Assembly: GCA_963556145.1 (NCBI GenBank)
Contig: OY744461.1
Location: 1,116,001 to 1,180,000 of the forward strand
From: Hygrocybe punicea
Lineage: Eukaryota; Basidiomycota; Agaricomycetes; Agaricales; Hygrophoraceae
Reading direction: 5' to 3'
DNA length: 64,000 bases
Part shown: one piece after another, positions 43,645 through 56,800 of the stretch
Position numbering within the stretch: the first letter of the stretch is position 1
How the letters are laid out: every line of letters begins with the position of its first letter
Made by a program: the position numbers and the translations under genes
Notes under the pieces: model-generated
The model's database searches: none
The model's input: the letters and a program-made list of their open reading frames with translations, nothing else
Told to the model about the DNA's origin: nothing

Positions 43645-46032
43645 CTAGTCCTCGAGGAAAAAGTAATTCCCTGCAACTGAGAAAACAACTCAGGTGGATG
43701 GCAGGAGTCAATGAATGAACCAGAGTTACCTTTCTGCTCTCGATCCTTGACGCTGTCACGTTTATTTACGCGTGGTCGGAAGTTGGTTGGGTCTCGTCTA
43801 AAAGTGATCTCCAACGAGGCCAAAAACCTGTTCATGCCCGACAGGAGAGACTGGGGACTGAAAATGTACGGAATGAGTGGATTAAACCAAGAATCGGTAC
43901 GGTGACGCACGGCGTGGCTGTTGCGGATACAGCTGGTTGTCCTTCGAAGACAATAACTCTGTCGGCAAGATAAGTGGCCATGATAAAATCGTGCTCGATC
44001 ACGAAGGCTGTCTTTTTGGCGTGGAGAATGAATCTATTGATTATTGCTGTTAGACGGAAAGCAAGGTTATCAGGCAGAAATACAGACCTCTTGATGACCT
44101 TACTGGCGATGATACGTTGCTCAGAGTCGAGGAAACTGTTTATGTTTATAAGCGAATTGAATATCTTGCAAAAATAACCTTACCTGCTGGGCTCGTCTAG
44201 AAGGTAGACTGAGACATTGGGCTTGCCTCCATGTAGATTTGAGTGGCATGTTTTTATCATCATTTCTGAGTACACACCTAATGCAAGCACGATGGCTACT
44301 CTTTGCAACTCTCCTCCTGACAGGGTCTTCACTTCTTGATCCATAATGGTCTCCAAGTTCATAGGCTTAAGGACATCGGATTGAAACTGCGGATGCATGA
44401 ACGCCTGTTTGATCTGTTTCAAGAGCAGCAGCCGCACGGTCCCTGGGAACTTGGGCGAGATGGTTTGCGGTTTGAGTGATACAGCCAGGGTTTGCTTGTC
44501 CGCTTCCTGATCAGGCATGTCCCCTGCTAGAAGTCGTACGAATGTGGTTTTGCCCGTCCCGTTCTCACCAAGCATCACGATAATCTCGGAATCTGTGAAG
44601 CCTCCCCCCTCTACAGTAAGCTTAAATCCACCCAGCGTCTTAGTCATTGAAGGATAGGAGTAATGTCGTGTCTTGTCCACAAGTACTTCTTCGGCCGTCT
44701 CGACCATTTTGAAAGAGAGGGATTCCTCGCGGAACCTCAGATTCTCGGTTGGAATAAAACCATCAAGGAAGATGTTGATACCTGCAACGATAAACCTATT
44801 ATCTTGGAGCAGAGAGAAAGGAGATTCGAAACAAACCCTCGCGAACGGAATATGGCATAGTAACTACACCATACATAGAAGGTTTCCCATATAAGCAACA
44901 GATAAAGTCGGAGAGATAATCCAGAACCGAAAGGTCGTGCTCGACAGCCACGATGTAGCAGTCTGGACCCAGAAGCGACCGAATGACCTCTGCAGCCTTC
45001 AATCGCTGCCTGATATCCAGGTAGCTCGAAGGTTCGTCAAACATGTATCTGCATATTAGTAAATCAAACCTAAAATGTTTCGGGCATTCAGAGCAAATGA
45101 AAACGTACACGTCTGCTCGTTGTATACAGGACATAGCGATTGCGAACCTCTGAAGCTCTCCGCCAGACAGTTGCGAGACTTCACGTTCCAATACTTTGTT
45201 CAACTCGAGTTCATCGCACATGTGTTGCTTGTTATCAAGTTCGAGTTTGGAATCCAGCATCTGTGATACCGTCAGTTGACCTTTGATCGCCCTGGGGATA
45301 TGGTCCACATATTGGGGCTTGATCAGCGCCTTCAGATTATCCTCAAGAACTTTAGTGAAGTAATTTTGTAACTCGGAGCCTCGGAAGTATTTCAATATTT
45401 CTTCCCAGTCAGGGGGGTCCTGAAACCGTCGGAAGTCAGAACTGAAGTTGCATTGATGGCTCACAACGCACGTCATACCGGCCGAGATTTGGTTTAAGCT
45501 TCCCGGCCAGAATTTTCAACGCTGTGCTCTTGCCGATACCATTCGTTCCAACCAGACCTAATACTTGACCGGGACGTGGTGTTGGTAGTCGATGAAGCTT
45601 GAATGCGTTGGCAGTATATCGGTGAGTGACTTGAGTTTCGAGATTAGTGGGTAGATTGATGATTGCTATCGCCTCAAATGGACATCTAGAGTCACAGTGA
45701 ATATCAAGGTCTGCTCTCATGTCTGATGGAAACCATTTACTTCTTGACGCAAATGCCACATCCAATGCAGAGAAACTCGGAGATGAAAGCGATCTTGTCG
45801 GAGGGCTTCACCTCTATACATAATTTCCCTGAAGAAATATGAATATTGAAGCAAACGCTGATTTGCGATAACCACACCCATTTTAACCACAGGGCAAGAC
45901 TACAAAACATGATTAGCTTGGATAGGTAAACAATGAAGACAATTTACTTACTTTTTTGCATTCCTGCGCGCATCTCTTTGGTTTGCAGCGATTTGCGTCT
46001 ACGATGGCGATACGAGTGATTTTGTCTGCCAT
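43645..46032 (-). CDS. RLI1: ATP-binding protein ABCE1 / Rli1 (ribosome recycling factor)
   Basis: Starts [21 protein letters not shown] at 46,032 and ends ...NYFFLED at a TAG (43,645-43,647). The N-terminus has the two 4Fe-4S clusters: [15 protein letters not shown], and [18 protein letters not shown], split by short introns. NBD1 has GTNGIGKST (Walker A), LSGGELQR and the D-box segment [13 protein letters not shown]2 has [18 protein letters not shown] and LLDEPSR. The hinge [21 protein letters not shown] is typical of fungal Rli1, though slightly divergent. Rli1 splits 80S ribosomes after termination with eRF1 or Dom34 and is essential. At least seven short introns are needed. Divergent from the parvulin gene with 236 bp between starts, and tandem with the RBR gene. 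Confidence 0.95.
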
Positions 46033-46268
46033 TTATTGACGGTGCCCTTGACTTTTTCTGGTGCGAGCATATCCCGTGACTGGGACGGGTCACGTGGTTC
46101 AAAACCTTCAAAACAAATGCATTATACGGCCGAAGACAAACTACGGTAACAAAAGAAGAGGGATCTCGTCGCGGGACAGGTCTAGTTTAGTTACATCTGA
46201 AATGGAGATGTAGCAGGGAAAATGAAAACCTATCACGTGATGACATATCACTGATACTCCCATAAACC
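46033..46268. promoter_or_regulatory. Shared promoter region between ABCE1 and Pin4
   Basis: The 236-bp gap holds the starts of two divergently transcribed housekeeping genes (ABCE1 leftwards, Pin4 rightwards). It includes GGGACGGGTCACGTGGTTC, with a CACGTG (E-box) near 46,090, and a second CACGTG-like ATCACGTGATG at about 46,235. No TATA motif is obvious. A common bidirectional promoter is an inference from spacing. Confidence 0.55.
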
Positions 46269-46905
46269 ATGGCTAAAAAGGCGTCCGACAAGAAAACAAA
46301 CGACAAAAAGCCGGCGGATAAGAAGGGAAAATCACCCAGGAATGAAGATTCCGACGAGAAACAAACCAAGGTGTGCTTACCATCCGAGTCAGTGCCATTA
46401 AAAGTTGAATTGATCAATGAGGCCCAAAGACTGGTTTGAAAGCTGCGACGGCTGTCAATGTCCGTCACATCCTGTGCGAAAAGCACTCCAAGGCATCGGA
46501 GGCGTTACAAAAGATTCAGGTTTACTCTTTAACCACTCTCGTTCAGTCCAAAAAGCCTCACGGAGGTCACTTCAGGAAGGTCAAAGATTCGACAAAGTTG
46601 CCCAAGAATACTCGGAAGATAAAGCGAAAGGTATATACATACTCCTTTCTGGATCCTTGTCAATTATTCATGATGCTTGCTACAGCTGGTGGCAGTCTTG
46701 GGTGGATGACTCGAGGCTCCATGGTGGTACGCCTATCCTTCTTTACACTACTGCCCATTAGGATTATATTGAATGGTTCGCGCAGGGTCCTTTTCAAGAT
46801 GCTGCCTTTGCTTTGGTGCCCTCCTCCGTTGATAAACCAGTTCTCTCCTCCCTGGTCAAGACCAATTTCGGTTATCACATCATCATGGTAGAGGGCCGAC
46901 GTTGA
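46269..46905 (+). CDS. Parvulin-type peptidyl-prolyl isomerase (Pin4/Par14-like)
   Basis: Five exons: 46,269-46,370, 46,430-46,519, 46,576-46,630, 46,686-46,726 and 46,786-46,905, with introns using GTGTGC, GTTTAC, GTATAT and GTACGC donors. The N-terminus is Lys-rich ([20 protein letters not shown]), as in Pin4, which binds DNA and ribosomal precursors. The parvulin fold follows: [61 protein letters not shown] and [12 protein letters not shown] at the C-terminus. The two catalytic His (VRHIL and YHIIM) and the Cys in LCEK are present; no WW domain, so phosphate-independent specificity is likely. It cis-trans isomerises prolyl bonds and is linked to ribosome biogenesis in other eukaryotes. Confidence 0.92.
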
Positions 46906-47101
46906 ACAGCCATCAGCGTTGAATGGCATCTTTCAAAATTGAGTCCTCGAGTTGCGAACTGGTATTCATCACATTTAGTACGAGGGATAACGTATGGCAC
47001 GAAAGCATCAACAACAAATTAAGTCAGATATATTTTAATTGGCCCCGTGCAGTTCTTCAGAAATGGCAGAAACTTTGGCAAGAGTGGAAAATTCAACATT
47101 G

Positions 47102-50100
47102 TCAATCGGGAGTCAGATGGGGACAACGAAGACCCGGAGGTCTTGCGCGAACGAGAGCTGCGAAGGAGGGGAATGGATTCTCTCCATTTGTTCTGGTCCT
47201 GGAAGAAGAGCGACCTCTCTGGTCAGAAACGAGGGGGGCAGAGTTGGAGCCAGAGTAAGGGGAAGCGAATCGCGTAAACAAAACAGGAGTCTGTGAAAAC
47301 GAGGGGTGGTTAACGGAACCGGGAGCACAACTTCCTGTCCCGTTTGGCAGTATGTTTTCAATACGAGGAGGGGCTTGCAGTGGTGAGTATGGCCGAGGGC
47401 TTGCATTCGCAATCCCACAATGTTGTGGGGTTTCGGAGAGACTCGACCGGATACCCGAGGTGGCGATGACATCCCCCGCAGAGCTTGGAACGAACCAAGC
47501 GGCTGAGGAAGTTCTTTGGTCAGCAGGAACACTCAAGAGATCACGAAGTTGTAGTCGTCGAGATGGGGATATTCCTCCCTGCGACTGCAGGCGTTCTGAG
47601 TCAAGAAATGAAGATGGCGTAAGGCCTGCGAGCGGCGTCATGATTCCAGAGCCAGGGTAGTGCGAAGCGTCCTTCCAAGAATCGTGAGTGATCTCTGGTG
47701 TAGGAGAACGTTTTGGAGCACCAGCTGCCACTTTCTCGAGATTGAGGTCTACAAGATGGCATTTGTAGTAGTTGCTGACTTGAATGGTCGTCTGATATAC
47801 CGGTTAATTGGCGCAGATAAGTTAGTAAATGAAGCTTACCTTGTTTGGCATTGAGGCGGCTATTCGCTTGAAATCGTCGCCATGTTGGGAAAGAAGTCCC
47901 AGGAATAGATCTACAGAAGGAGTTAGTAAAAGAGCAAATGCAGCATAAAACTTTTCGAACTTTTATCCTCCTCAGACCAGTGAACGCTGACTGCTGCAGG
48001 TTTGCGACGGGATGTAGACTCGTTCTGGTCAACAAATTTGGGATCCCCAATCGAATTTTCCGATACGAGATTCGATGTCTTCGGTTTGCGGCTTTTTCGC
48101 CCTCTTTTAGCTGGTCGGAGGTCTGGATCCTGCAGAGGCTCAGAATTGTGAGCAAGTGGCGGTGTAAGAGAAGACAGTAGGAACTGACTAAGCCGTTCTC
48201 TTCACCTTCATTTTGAACCGTGGCAGCAGCAGCCGGAACTGGCGGATTTGCTCGGCGTCGCCTTTGTCGCGCTTCCGGTTCGGGCGTGGGGGTCGAAGTA
48301 GGACTTCCCTCCAGCTGTACTGTGCTGCGGCGTAAAGACCCCATTCTCTTGTCATCAGTGATTGTGGGTTGCATAACTCTCCTGCGTCTCGTCATAGGTC
48401 CGTTTGACATAGATGAAGCCGATTCGCGATGCATCTCGTCATCGTGCTGTCTGATATCAGCCAAAAGACCATTCCCCTTCTGTTTATCTCTCCTGGTACC
48501 TCGCCTCCGTTTGTTTGGGGCAAGCCGCATAACAACCTTACGGAAATCAATGAGCTCTTTCTTGTGAAGATAATAGTAGTCGACACATTGAGCAGCGCAT
48601 TTGTTGGGCAGAAAATCTGCAATAATCCCGAATTGTTTAGGGTAGGCCGCAAATTTGTCCAGAAAGATCTCCTTCTCTTCATCCGTCCAGTCAATAATGC
48701 CTGTTTCTGGTCCATAAAATTCGCTGGGATTATTGACAAGATTATTCGTGTCGTCAAATAGATGATCAACACGTCCACAAACAACGGAAATCATGTCGGG
48801 AATAACTGCAACATTGCGCGCAGATAAGTGATTTGGATCCGTGAGCTCGTCGTTACCAAGACTAGCAATGATCTGTTCCATTTCCAAATCGGACCGGACA
48901 GCGTCACCAAGAGTCGCTGCGGACCGACGGGTCGTCCTGCCTGGATTGGGAGTAGCCTCTTCTGTAACACCGACCTTCGCAATACCATCCAGGTGTGCAC
49001 AATGGGCAAGCCAGCGTTCATGAAGAGCTAGATATTCCTCACGCAAACGCTGAGTTTTGGCCTCTAGGGTGGCTTGTCGCTCAGCGAACCGTGCCGCGAG
49101 TGATGGCCTGAGTGTCGAGAATGAACCCATTCTTGTTTGTGCCCGACTGTTCATAGCCTCTCCATTTTGCAGATCTTCGATGAGTGAAGTTGATCTTGGT
49201 GTGTTACTACTAGCAACTGAAAGATTTGCCATAAGGATTGGTTCGACGCGCTCTTCCCGTGTCTGGCGGTCGCACAGGAGCCTGGTCATGACGACCACAC
49301 GAAGTGCATCTGTCAATGATTTTGCATCCGACATCTTGGGTATATCGTCGCGAGTGAAATCAATGACACCGTCATTCCGGCTAGTGGATGCGACAGATTT
49401 CTGGTCATTATATGATTGATCCACTCCGCACACCACAGTGCTTGAAACGTCAGATGGGATGGTTGATTGGGCAGATAGAACATTCAAGCCTGCGTGTACA
49501 TCAGTTTCCATCACGATATCTTTCTGGGGTTCCACGCATGGCGAAGGGATGGGGGGCTTGATTTCTAACTCGTTTTGTTGCGCGAGTGATGCAGGCGAGA
49601 GGCCGCCGGTGGGAGGCGGTTCATTGAGGGCAACCGCAGAAGTGTGTGCATCTGGTGGCTTACTCGATCGATCATTCGCATCGTCTGTAACGGCGTTTCC
49701 TAATCTATGGACCGTTGATTTCGGCGCGTAAATCCGAGAAGGCGCTGGTGAATCGTTATCTTTCGGGTGGTGGAGAGATAATGTTTGCTTCTGCGCAGTG
49801 CTGTCCAACGAGGAAAGTAATATTGAGCCATCGGCATTCGCATACTGTTTTGACACACATGAATGCCGTTGCGTTAGCAATTCTGAATCGGGTGGCAATT
49901 GCTTCCGTGTGAAGTCTGTCTGTCCCAGCTGGGAGTTTGGAGGAACGCCTACCGCTGATGGAATATTATCCCCTTGAGATAGCGGACAAGGAGGTGATGA
50001 TATAGATTTCCGCTCGCTGTGGTTCGCCGACAGGACAGAGGTAGGATTCGTGGGAGTGGAGGTCAACGCGGGCACAGCAAGGTCACTAACGAGTAGCTTG

Positions 50101-51160
50101 GAGAGACCGCTATCTTCGTCGGAGGCGCGGGAGGAAGCAATCGAAGAGCGCGACGACGATCGTGATCGTAAGGTTTTCACAAAAGGAGCATCACAAGTTT
50201 GCAATCGCCGCGTCTCGGTTTTGATATTCCGCGTAAGGCGGTCGGAGACTGAAGGAGGCTTCACGCTTGTTTCACGATTGGACCTCCGATTAGGAGAGCG
50301 GGACCAAGGTGATATCGATCTAGAGGTCGACCTTTCTCGAGAGTCATGATAATTCGAAGGAGACCGTGCGATCAAAGTCCCAGAATTCGAATCTCTTCTA
50401 GGATATTCAAGGGGACGTGTGGTTCTCCTATCATCAACATATTGGGGTCTGTAACAGTCAGCACGGAAAACAGGATATAGTTCCCGATGACCAACAGCAG
50501 CGGGACGATAGCGATCACCCCCGGGAATGCGAGGTGGAGAATAGTGATTCCGAACTGGTGGTCTTTCGGGAGAACGTTCTCTAGACCGTCGTATTCGACG
50601 ATCCACAAGTCGATCGACAGGGGAAGAACTATAAACATGAGGTTCCAAGCGTTAGGAGAGTGAAACGGTTCGAGAAGGACCACCATACACTTCTGCGCGG
50701 CCTAGCCGGTTGACGTGAGTTTGTTTCCATACGTCAGACGGCTCGAACATCGGTGTCGCCATAGTATCCCGACGGACTGTTTCCCTGGATGATGGCGAGG
50801 GTGGAAGAGACCTTTTGTCCGACCACGAAGTGCCGTTGAAATCATCGTAACGGTCAGGAGATGGCGCGCGCCAATTATTTGGCCGATAGACGTTTGGGTA
50901 TTCGTCGCGGTGAGAGGGGCCTGCACGAGATGGAACGTAGCTATCGTATGACACATTCCGACGAGAGGGGATAGGAGAAGGTGTTCTACGACGTGGAGAG
51001 GGAACCTAAGGGGAAAACAAAGAATCATAATTTGACAATATATTGAAAGAAAGCCGGAGTTGAAGCTAACGTCGTATGGCAAGGGTCTCCTTTGTGGACG
51101 TCGGGCGACATTTCGAACAGCTGAAGACTGCAAGGACGAGTCATAGCCCGGAGAAGACAT
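47102..51160 (-). CDS. SANT-domain transcriptional corepressor (Snt1/NCoR-like)
   Basis: Starts MSSPGYDSSLQSSAVRN at 51,160 with an intron after PYD. The first 500 codons are Arg/Ser/Pro-rich and disordered, with RSRERSPERPP repeats. Near 50,652 an apparent stop falls in an intron (donor GTATGG near 50,682, acceptor TTTATAG near 50,625), restoring the frame. The first SANT domain (about 48,710-48,560) reads DWTDEEKEIFLDKFAAYPKQFGIIA and LPNKCAAQCVDYYYLHKKE; a second, HWSEEDK/FLGLLSQHGDDFKRIAASMPNKT, lies at about 47,960-47,780, and a long Ser/Pro tail ends at 47,102. Two SANT domains in this order are the mark of NCoR/SMRT and yeast Snt1, scaffolds of histone deacetylase complexes (Set3C). 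Target genes unknown. Divergent from the PIG-S gene. Confidence 0.8.
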
Positions 51161-51393
51161 GACAGCAGTAAAATCAAAGCCAATTTGATGAACTTTGCAG
51201 CTTAATTACGGGGCAACAAAGAGTGGGATCAGAAGGCGGTCAAATGGGTCCAGTTTAAATCACCCAGGCCTGTGTTTCTTGCCTGAAGAGCACGAGCTGG
51301 CCTGGCAAGTGACTGATTTGCAGAAAAGTTCACCGAGTGAGATGCGCCCGCCACCTCGACCAGCTCCGACAATTCGTTCCCACGGTCTGAGCC
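51161..51393. promoter_or_regulatory. Divergent intergenic region of Snt1-like and PIG-S genes
   Basis: Only 233 bp separate the two start codons, so the promoters overlap or are shared. No clear TATA or known operator could be assigned by eye. Confidence 0.45.
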
Positions 51394-53174
51394 ATGGACT
51401 CCACCGTAACACGAAGGTCTATTCTAGCGGCTTATTGGGCAGTCTTTATTCTGGCGTTGCCGCTTTGGTGGTACACGACCAGCATTGAACGGCTGTCGCT
51501 GCCTTCAACCCGTGTTGCCGCCCAAGCAGAAACAGAGCTGCGCTTTCCGATTTTTATTGAACTCGAAACAAGCAGTGCGGCCGCGCTCTGGGCAAACGAA
51601 ACTCAGAGACAGCTGTTCAAGTGGTCCCGACTTGCACCATCAAGATGGAAAGGTCTTGATATCGAGATACAGGACCAGCAAACAGGTGGTACGTAAGTAT
51701 GGGGGTGATACGCGTCTCATGGTTCAAATTTGCTGAACACCTATATTAGTTCTACGGTTTACACTGTAGTACATACTTCTGGAGAACTAACAGTGCAGAA
51801 TAGAAGTCTCTCCTTCCCCTTCGACGATGCTTCTTCTTCAAGTATGTCGTGAAAGATATTTACAAGCATCCAATCTCAGTGGAAATTTGCAGCTCCTCAG
51901 TTGGCGGACGTTCTTTCCGCACTTCTTGCGCCTTATGCACCAGTTCCAGATCAAGTACAACATGTCGCTCAATACTCTCCACGATATCGTCTGGCCTTCA
52001 CATTATTAAACGAAGATGCTGCGGCAGGGAAAGCTGTGACTGATTGGGATATCTCTTCCGCCATTGCTTGTGAGTTTTCAGCTTGCATTGCGTCGGGATT
52101 GAATACTGACTTCACAACTTAGGCCATATGGCTCCCATTCTGGACAGTGTGTCTGTTTTGCATAATTTTACAGTGGAAAGTCAAGTGCAGTTTCATGCGC
52201 CACTGGCATTTAAACCTCGACTTATCTCTGGTAACGCATCTGGCGTGACGCAAGAAGATCTTACGGTGTTCGTTAATTCAGCAGAGTGGACATTATGTGA
52301 TCATATTTTTCTCTCCCACATCATATCACACTCAGCTACGTTTCCTAGCTTCAAGCATTTCCAATGATCCTGTTTTGCACTTCGTGTTGTTTGTCCCCTC
52401 TGCTTCGCAACGACCACTTCATATCCTCAATACTGATGGTACGAGAACTGTCTGATCCTTGGCCAAGTATTAATGAATATGTAGGCACACCGTCCTTATC
52501 GAATGCTTTCCTCCTTCCTCAATGGGGTGGCATCGTCATATACAACCCACCAACGGAAATAGCTTCTCACTTACAATTATCCTCTGTTCAGCTCAAACCC
52601 ATCTTCTCCTCCTTTTCCGCTCAACTTCTCACGCTCCTAGGCGTCCCTAAACTCCCGGCTGGCGTTCATACAGCTATCACGGATTCCGCTTCGCCCATAT
52701 TGACAGACTGGCAACTGGATGCTCTTTTACGTAGACGCACATTAGAAAACGTCCAAGGTAGTCAGGACACTTTGTTGAGCATTGTCAAACTTGTGGAACA
52801 AATCGGAAACATGCCGGTGGGACAAGGCGTCAAGGACGATGTCAACGGCGCTTTGGCAGCACTAGACAAGGTCAGTACCAGCATTTTATCGGAAGCTTTC
52901 TACTTTTCAATTCTTCCATTCAAAGGTGTACTCACTATCCTCCACCTCTCTTACGCTCGCCTTGCATCACTCAAGCCATGCTGTGACTCTGGCCTCCCGC
53001 GCGTTCTTCAACCCAGGCATGTTGGCGCTGTTATACTTCCCAGCGGAACACAAGTACGCAGTATACACGCCACTATTCGCCAGCGCCGTCATTCCGTTGA
53101 TCTTTGCCGTGTTGAGAGAGCTACGGGCGTGGCGCCGCAATCGAAGGGAGCAGAGACCGACAGATGGAGACTGA
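51394..53174 (+). CDS. GPI transamidase subunit PIG-S (Gpi17)
   Basis: The start at 51,394 gives MDSTVTRRSILAAYWAVFILALPLWWYTT, one membrane anchor at the N-terminus. About six exons follow: ERLSLPSTRVAAQAETELRF...WKGLDIEIQDQQTGG (to about 51,688), a short exon near 51,750-51,850, then LADVLSALLAPYAPVPDQVQHVAQYSPRYRLAFTLLNEDA (to about 52,066), HMAPILDSVSVLHNFTVESQVQFHAPLAF (52,125-52,290), NAFLLPQWGGIVIYNPP (52,501-52,870) with the long lumenal domain and LLRRRTLENVQGSQDTLLSIVKLVE, and a last exon from 52,926 with a membrane segment YTPLFASAVIPLIFAVL before the basic tail. PIG-S is part of the ER complex that cleaves the GPI-attachment signal and links the protein to GPI. Motifs GGIVIYN and SPRYRLAFTLLNED are family hallmarks. 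Confidence 0.93.
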
Positions 53175-53869
53175 CGGACGAGTGCTGTATTGACCATAAG
53201 TGATTAGATGTATTTGATGATGCAAAAGGGATAACACGAAATTTGGTTGCGCCAGCAGATAAAAGTCAGGCGAGGGGCGGTAATGGTGGGGAAACAACTT
53301 TACTTCGCTTATAATAGGTTGGTGCACCCAGTACAGTGGCAAAAGGGTAAAGGTAATGATCAAATATGCCGTATGCCGGTATTCTGTGACGCAGTAGAAG
53401 TCGATAACGACATTCTCAGCGCAGGGTTACTTTGATTGAGGAATAGAGCAAACGCGTTCACTGCAAATAGCCAACCGCTTCAAAAACGCGGATTAATATT
53501 TTTACTGATTGTACGGAAACTGTGGTTGCCAGCAAGAACATCGCCTCGATAACGACACACCCATGCAGCCTGCCAAGGTCATCTATAGTATGCCATATGA
53601 TATCAACATTCAGACACAAATTGACGAGAGAACATGTTACCTTGCTTGCATTACCTTGCTTGCAAGGTCGCTGACCCCACCAAAAAAAACCGCATCGGGT
53701 GTGGATATCGTAAATAAGTGTAAACGACGTTCTTTCGCTCCCCTAAGTCCGCCCTGGGCCCCGAGCGCTTATGGCCTCGGGAGTAGCGGTTCATGTTAAA
53801 GCCCTCACTCCTGTCATTTATTTACTACTGTCCCACAAGGCCCTCCGACTGATTGCGTGATCTTGGTTC
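53175..53869. other. Intergenic region between PIG-S and the Helitron gene
   Basis: No gene is supported. The left boundary of the Helitron must lie here or within the first bases of the following gene; a terminal TC dinucleotide cannot be placed by eye. Confidence 0.4.
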
Positions 53870-56800
53870 ATGTCTACCTTGTCCTTTTTTCCCGCTGCGC
53901 GTTCTCCGCCACCCGTTCCCGCAAACGCACCCCTCGCACTCACCGCATACCATCTGCGCCATCTCACCGTCAGGCAGCTATTGGTCGCCGCCCGTGGCTC
54001 TCTTCAATTCGGTCGTCACCAACGAACGAGAGAAGCCGTCATTGCTCGTATCTTGCAGATGGGATCCAATGCCCTATTAGAACGTGTCACCCAGCTTGCA
54101 CGCAACCGAGAAATGGATGCTTCAGACGCGTTGGTAAACGCCACCCTTCGGAGAAAACGTAAGGCGGAAGAAGCTTACGAGACGCGAAAGCAACGATTGA
54201 TGCTCGATCGTACCCCTACCCATGGTCATACAGATCTTTTTCTCCATTTGCCAGATGAATCAGAAACACACGAATGCTATCGACAAATTTTCGAAGCCAC
54301 TTCGAACCAAGCGGTGCGCCAGGGGATCTGCGCCGTCTGCGCTCGTGAGGTTAATGTGGCGGAAGATGGCTTGTGTCATCTTCGTCTTTCGGACTTGGCC
54401 AATTCACATCGATTGCACCCCACGAAACCCCATCCACGACATGAACTGTTTCATGGACGACTGCTTTCACCAGAGGCTGTCCAACCGGGCGCCACGGTCA
54501 ACGACACGTGTTTGAGCGCGTGTAACAAATGTGTCACTTCGCTTACGACAGCGCAGGATAAACCACCTGCTTTCTCACTCGCAAACAGCCTTTGGATCGG
54601 TGGAATCCCTCATGAATTAAAGAAGCTCAGTTTTTCTGAACAGCAGCTTATCGCACTCCTTTACCCAAGGGTCTATGTATTCAAGGTCTTTCCCAAAAAA
54701 TATTCACCTGACATTGATGAACGTTCGTTGCAACGAGCAATGAGAGGATCCGTCACTACCTACGAACTTGATGTGGAGGGTGCCGCAGCCATGCTGAAAG
54801 GTGATCTCTTACCACGCAAACCGCAAGTCCTCGCCAGAGTTTTGTCTATCACTTTTGTGGGCGTGGAACTGGCGCCGAGAACATGGTTGCGGTCGACATT
54901 CAGGGTACGACGGCATGTCGTTCACGAAGCACTCCAATGGCTCAAGAGCCACAATCCTAAATATTACGGCGCCGTCGACATTTCCCTGTCCAACCTTTCT
55001 GAGTTACCGGAAGACGATGTGCCTGACGAGGTCCTGGGCCTTGTTCGACATTCCACAGATTTGGGACAGCTTAATGAAGAAAACGGAGGGTATCTGCCCG
55101 CGCATGATGACCCTCTTTCCAGTAAATTTTTTTCCCCCCTGTCTTTCGACACACTGACAAATCTCAATTTCATTCACCAGCGGTATCATCAACTTCCGTT
55201 CCCCGAAATCAAGTCACTTCGGAACAAGGAAATGACGGTGTGTTTTTTTTGGCCCTCTTTAGCCGCCCACATCATTCAGATCTCCCCTCAGGCCCCGAAG
55301 TCTTTCCCATGCACTTTTCAGGAGCCATTGATATGGACCTCACGAAAATGAACAGTACCGAAATGATGATGTGGGGTCTGGCAAATCTGTGGAAGGACGG
55401 AAAGGAAGGTGGGTATGCAGTCAGATATGGACAGCAACCCGTCACAGACTTTGGCACACCTTCTTCTGCGAATCGGTTTCCCTCTCGTGACGTGGGTTTA
55501 GACAAACCAAACTTTTTTGAAAAAGCATTTCCGTGTCTGTATCCTTATGGTACTGGAGGTATCGAAGCCGACCGCGAGACGCAATTAGATTTTCGAGAAC
55601 ATATCCAATGGTCACTGCAATATCATGACCGGCGGTTCCGACAACATGACATCTTCCCTTTTGTAGCCTTTGGGATTCTTCAACGCCGTCAAGCTCTAGC
55701 TTCCGCTCGAGTGCAGATGAAACGTGCCGACTTTCAACGAGAGGCACCTACCTTGATGTCATTGACCCCGGAACGTCTACAACAGGCTGCAACAGAGGAA
55801 AATGCACATTTGCCTGTTAGTGACGCCACCGTGAACAAAATTCGGAAACATGCTCACGGTGCTGTCAGCCGGGTCCAAGGTGCCGACCAAGCTCGCTACC
55901 AACTTCGAAGCCAAATCTGGTCTACGTCGTTGTATCACGGTCCACCCTCGGTCTGGATCACCATCAACCCCTCCGACCTTCATGATCCCCTCGTTCAAAT
56001 TTTTGCAGGTGAAGAAATTGACTTGGACAACTTCGTCGCCTCTGCAGGTCCTGATAAGGAACAACGCGCGCGCAATGTTGCCAAAGATCCCTATGCGGCC
56101 GCCAAATTTTTCCATTTCACAATTCGTGCGATCCTCGAAAACCTTTTTCAAATAAAAGTCGTCAATAATAAGGTCAAATCTTCAATGGGAATTTTGGGAG
56201 AGGTTGCGGCATATTTTGGTGCCGTTGAGTCGCAGGGACGTGCCACGTTGCATTTGCATATGCTCGTGTGGCTGAAACATACACCATCCTTCGACGAAAT
56301 GGCAGAACTGCTTAAAGCTGATGATTTTCGAGCACAAGTCACTCGGTATATCCAGGCGAATTTCCGGGCTTATTTACCTGGCCTGGAATCAGCTGAATCC
56401 ATTAAACATATCCCTAAAGAAAAAGAAATCGCCTATGGTCGACCACCTCACCCCCATCAACCACACTATGCGAATGCCTTGAAATCATTCGAGTTGACAC
56501 TGGCCCGTACTGAGCAGATTCATTCCTGTAGACTTCGACAATGTCTAGAGTATAACAAGAACGGCGTCCTCATTTGCAAAAGGAGAGCTCCCTTCGAGAT
56601 TGCTGCTGATGACTTTGTCACTGCAGAAGGTCATTGGGGATGCAAACACCTTTATGGTTATGTTAATGGATGGGTCCCCGCAATTCTCGTAAACGTGCGT
56701 TGCAATAACGATGGAAAACTCCTGACCAACGGTGGCGACACCAAGAACATCACATATTATGTCACAAGCTATGCAGCCAAGAAACAAGGTGGCAACTTTA

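Noticed and set aside
50640..50660. Stop codon as evidence that the Snt1-like gene is broken
   Set aside because: A GTATGG...TTTATAG intron of about 64 bp spans it with correct phase, so the gene is probably intact.
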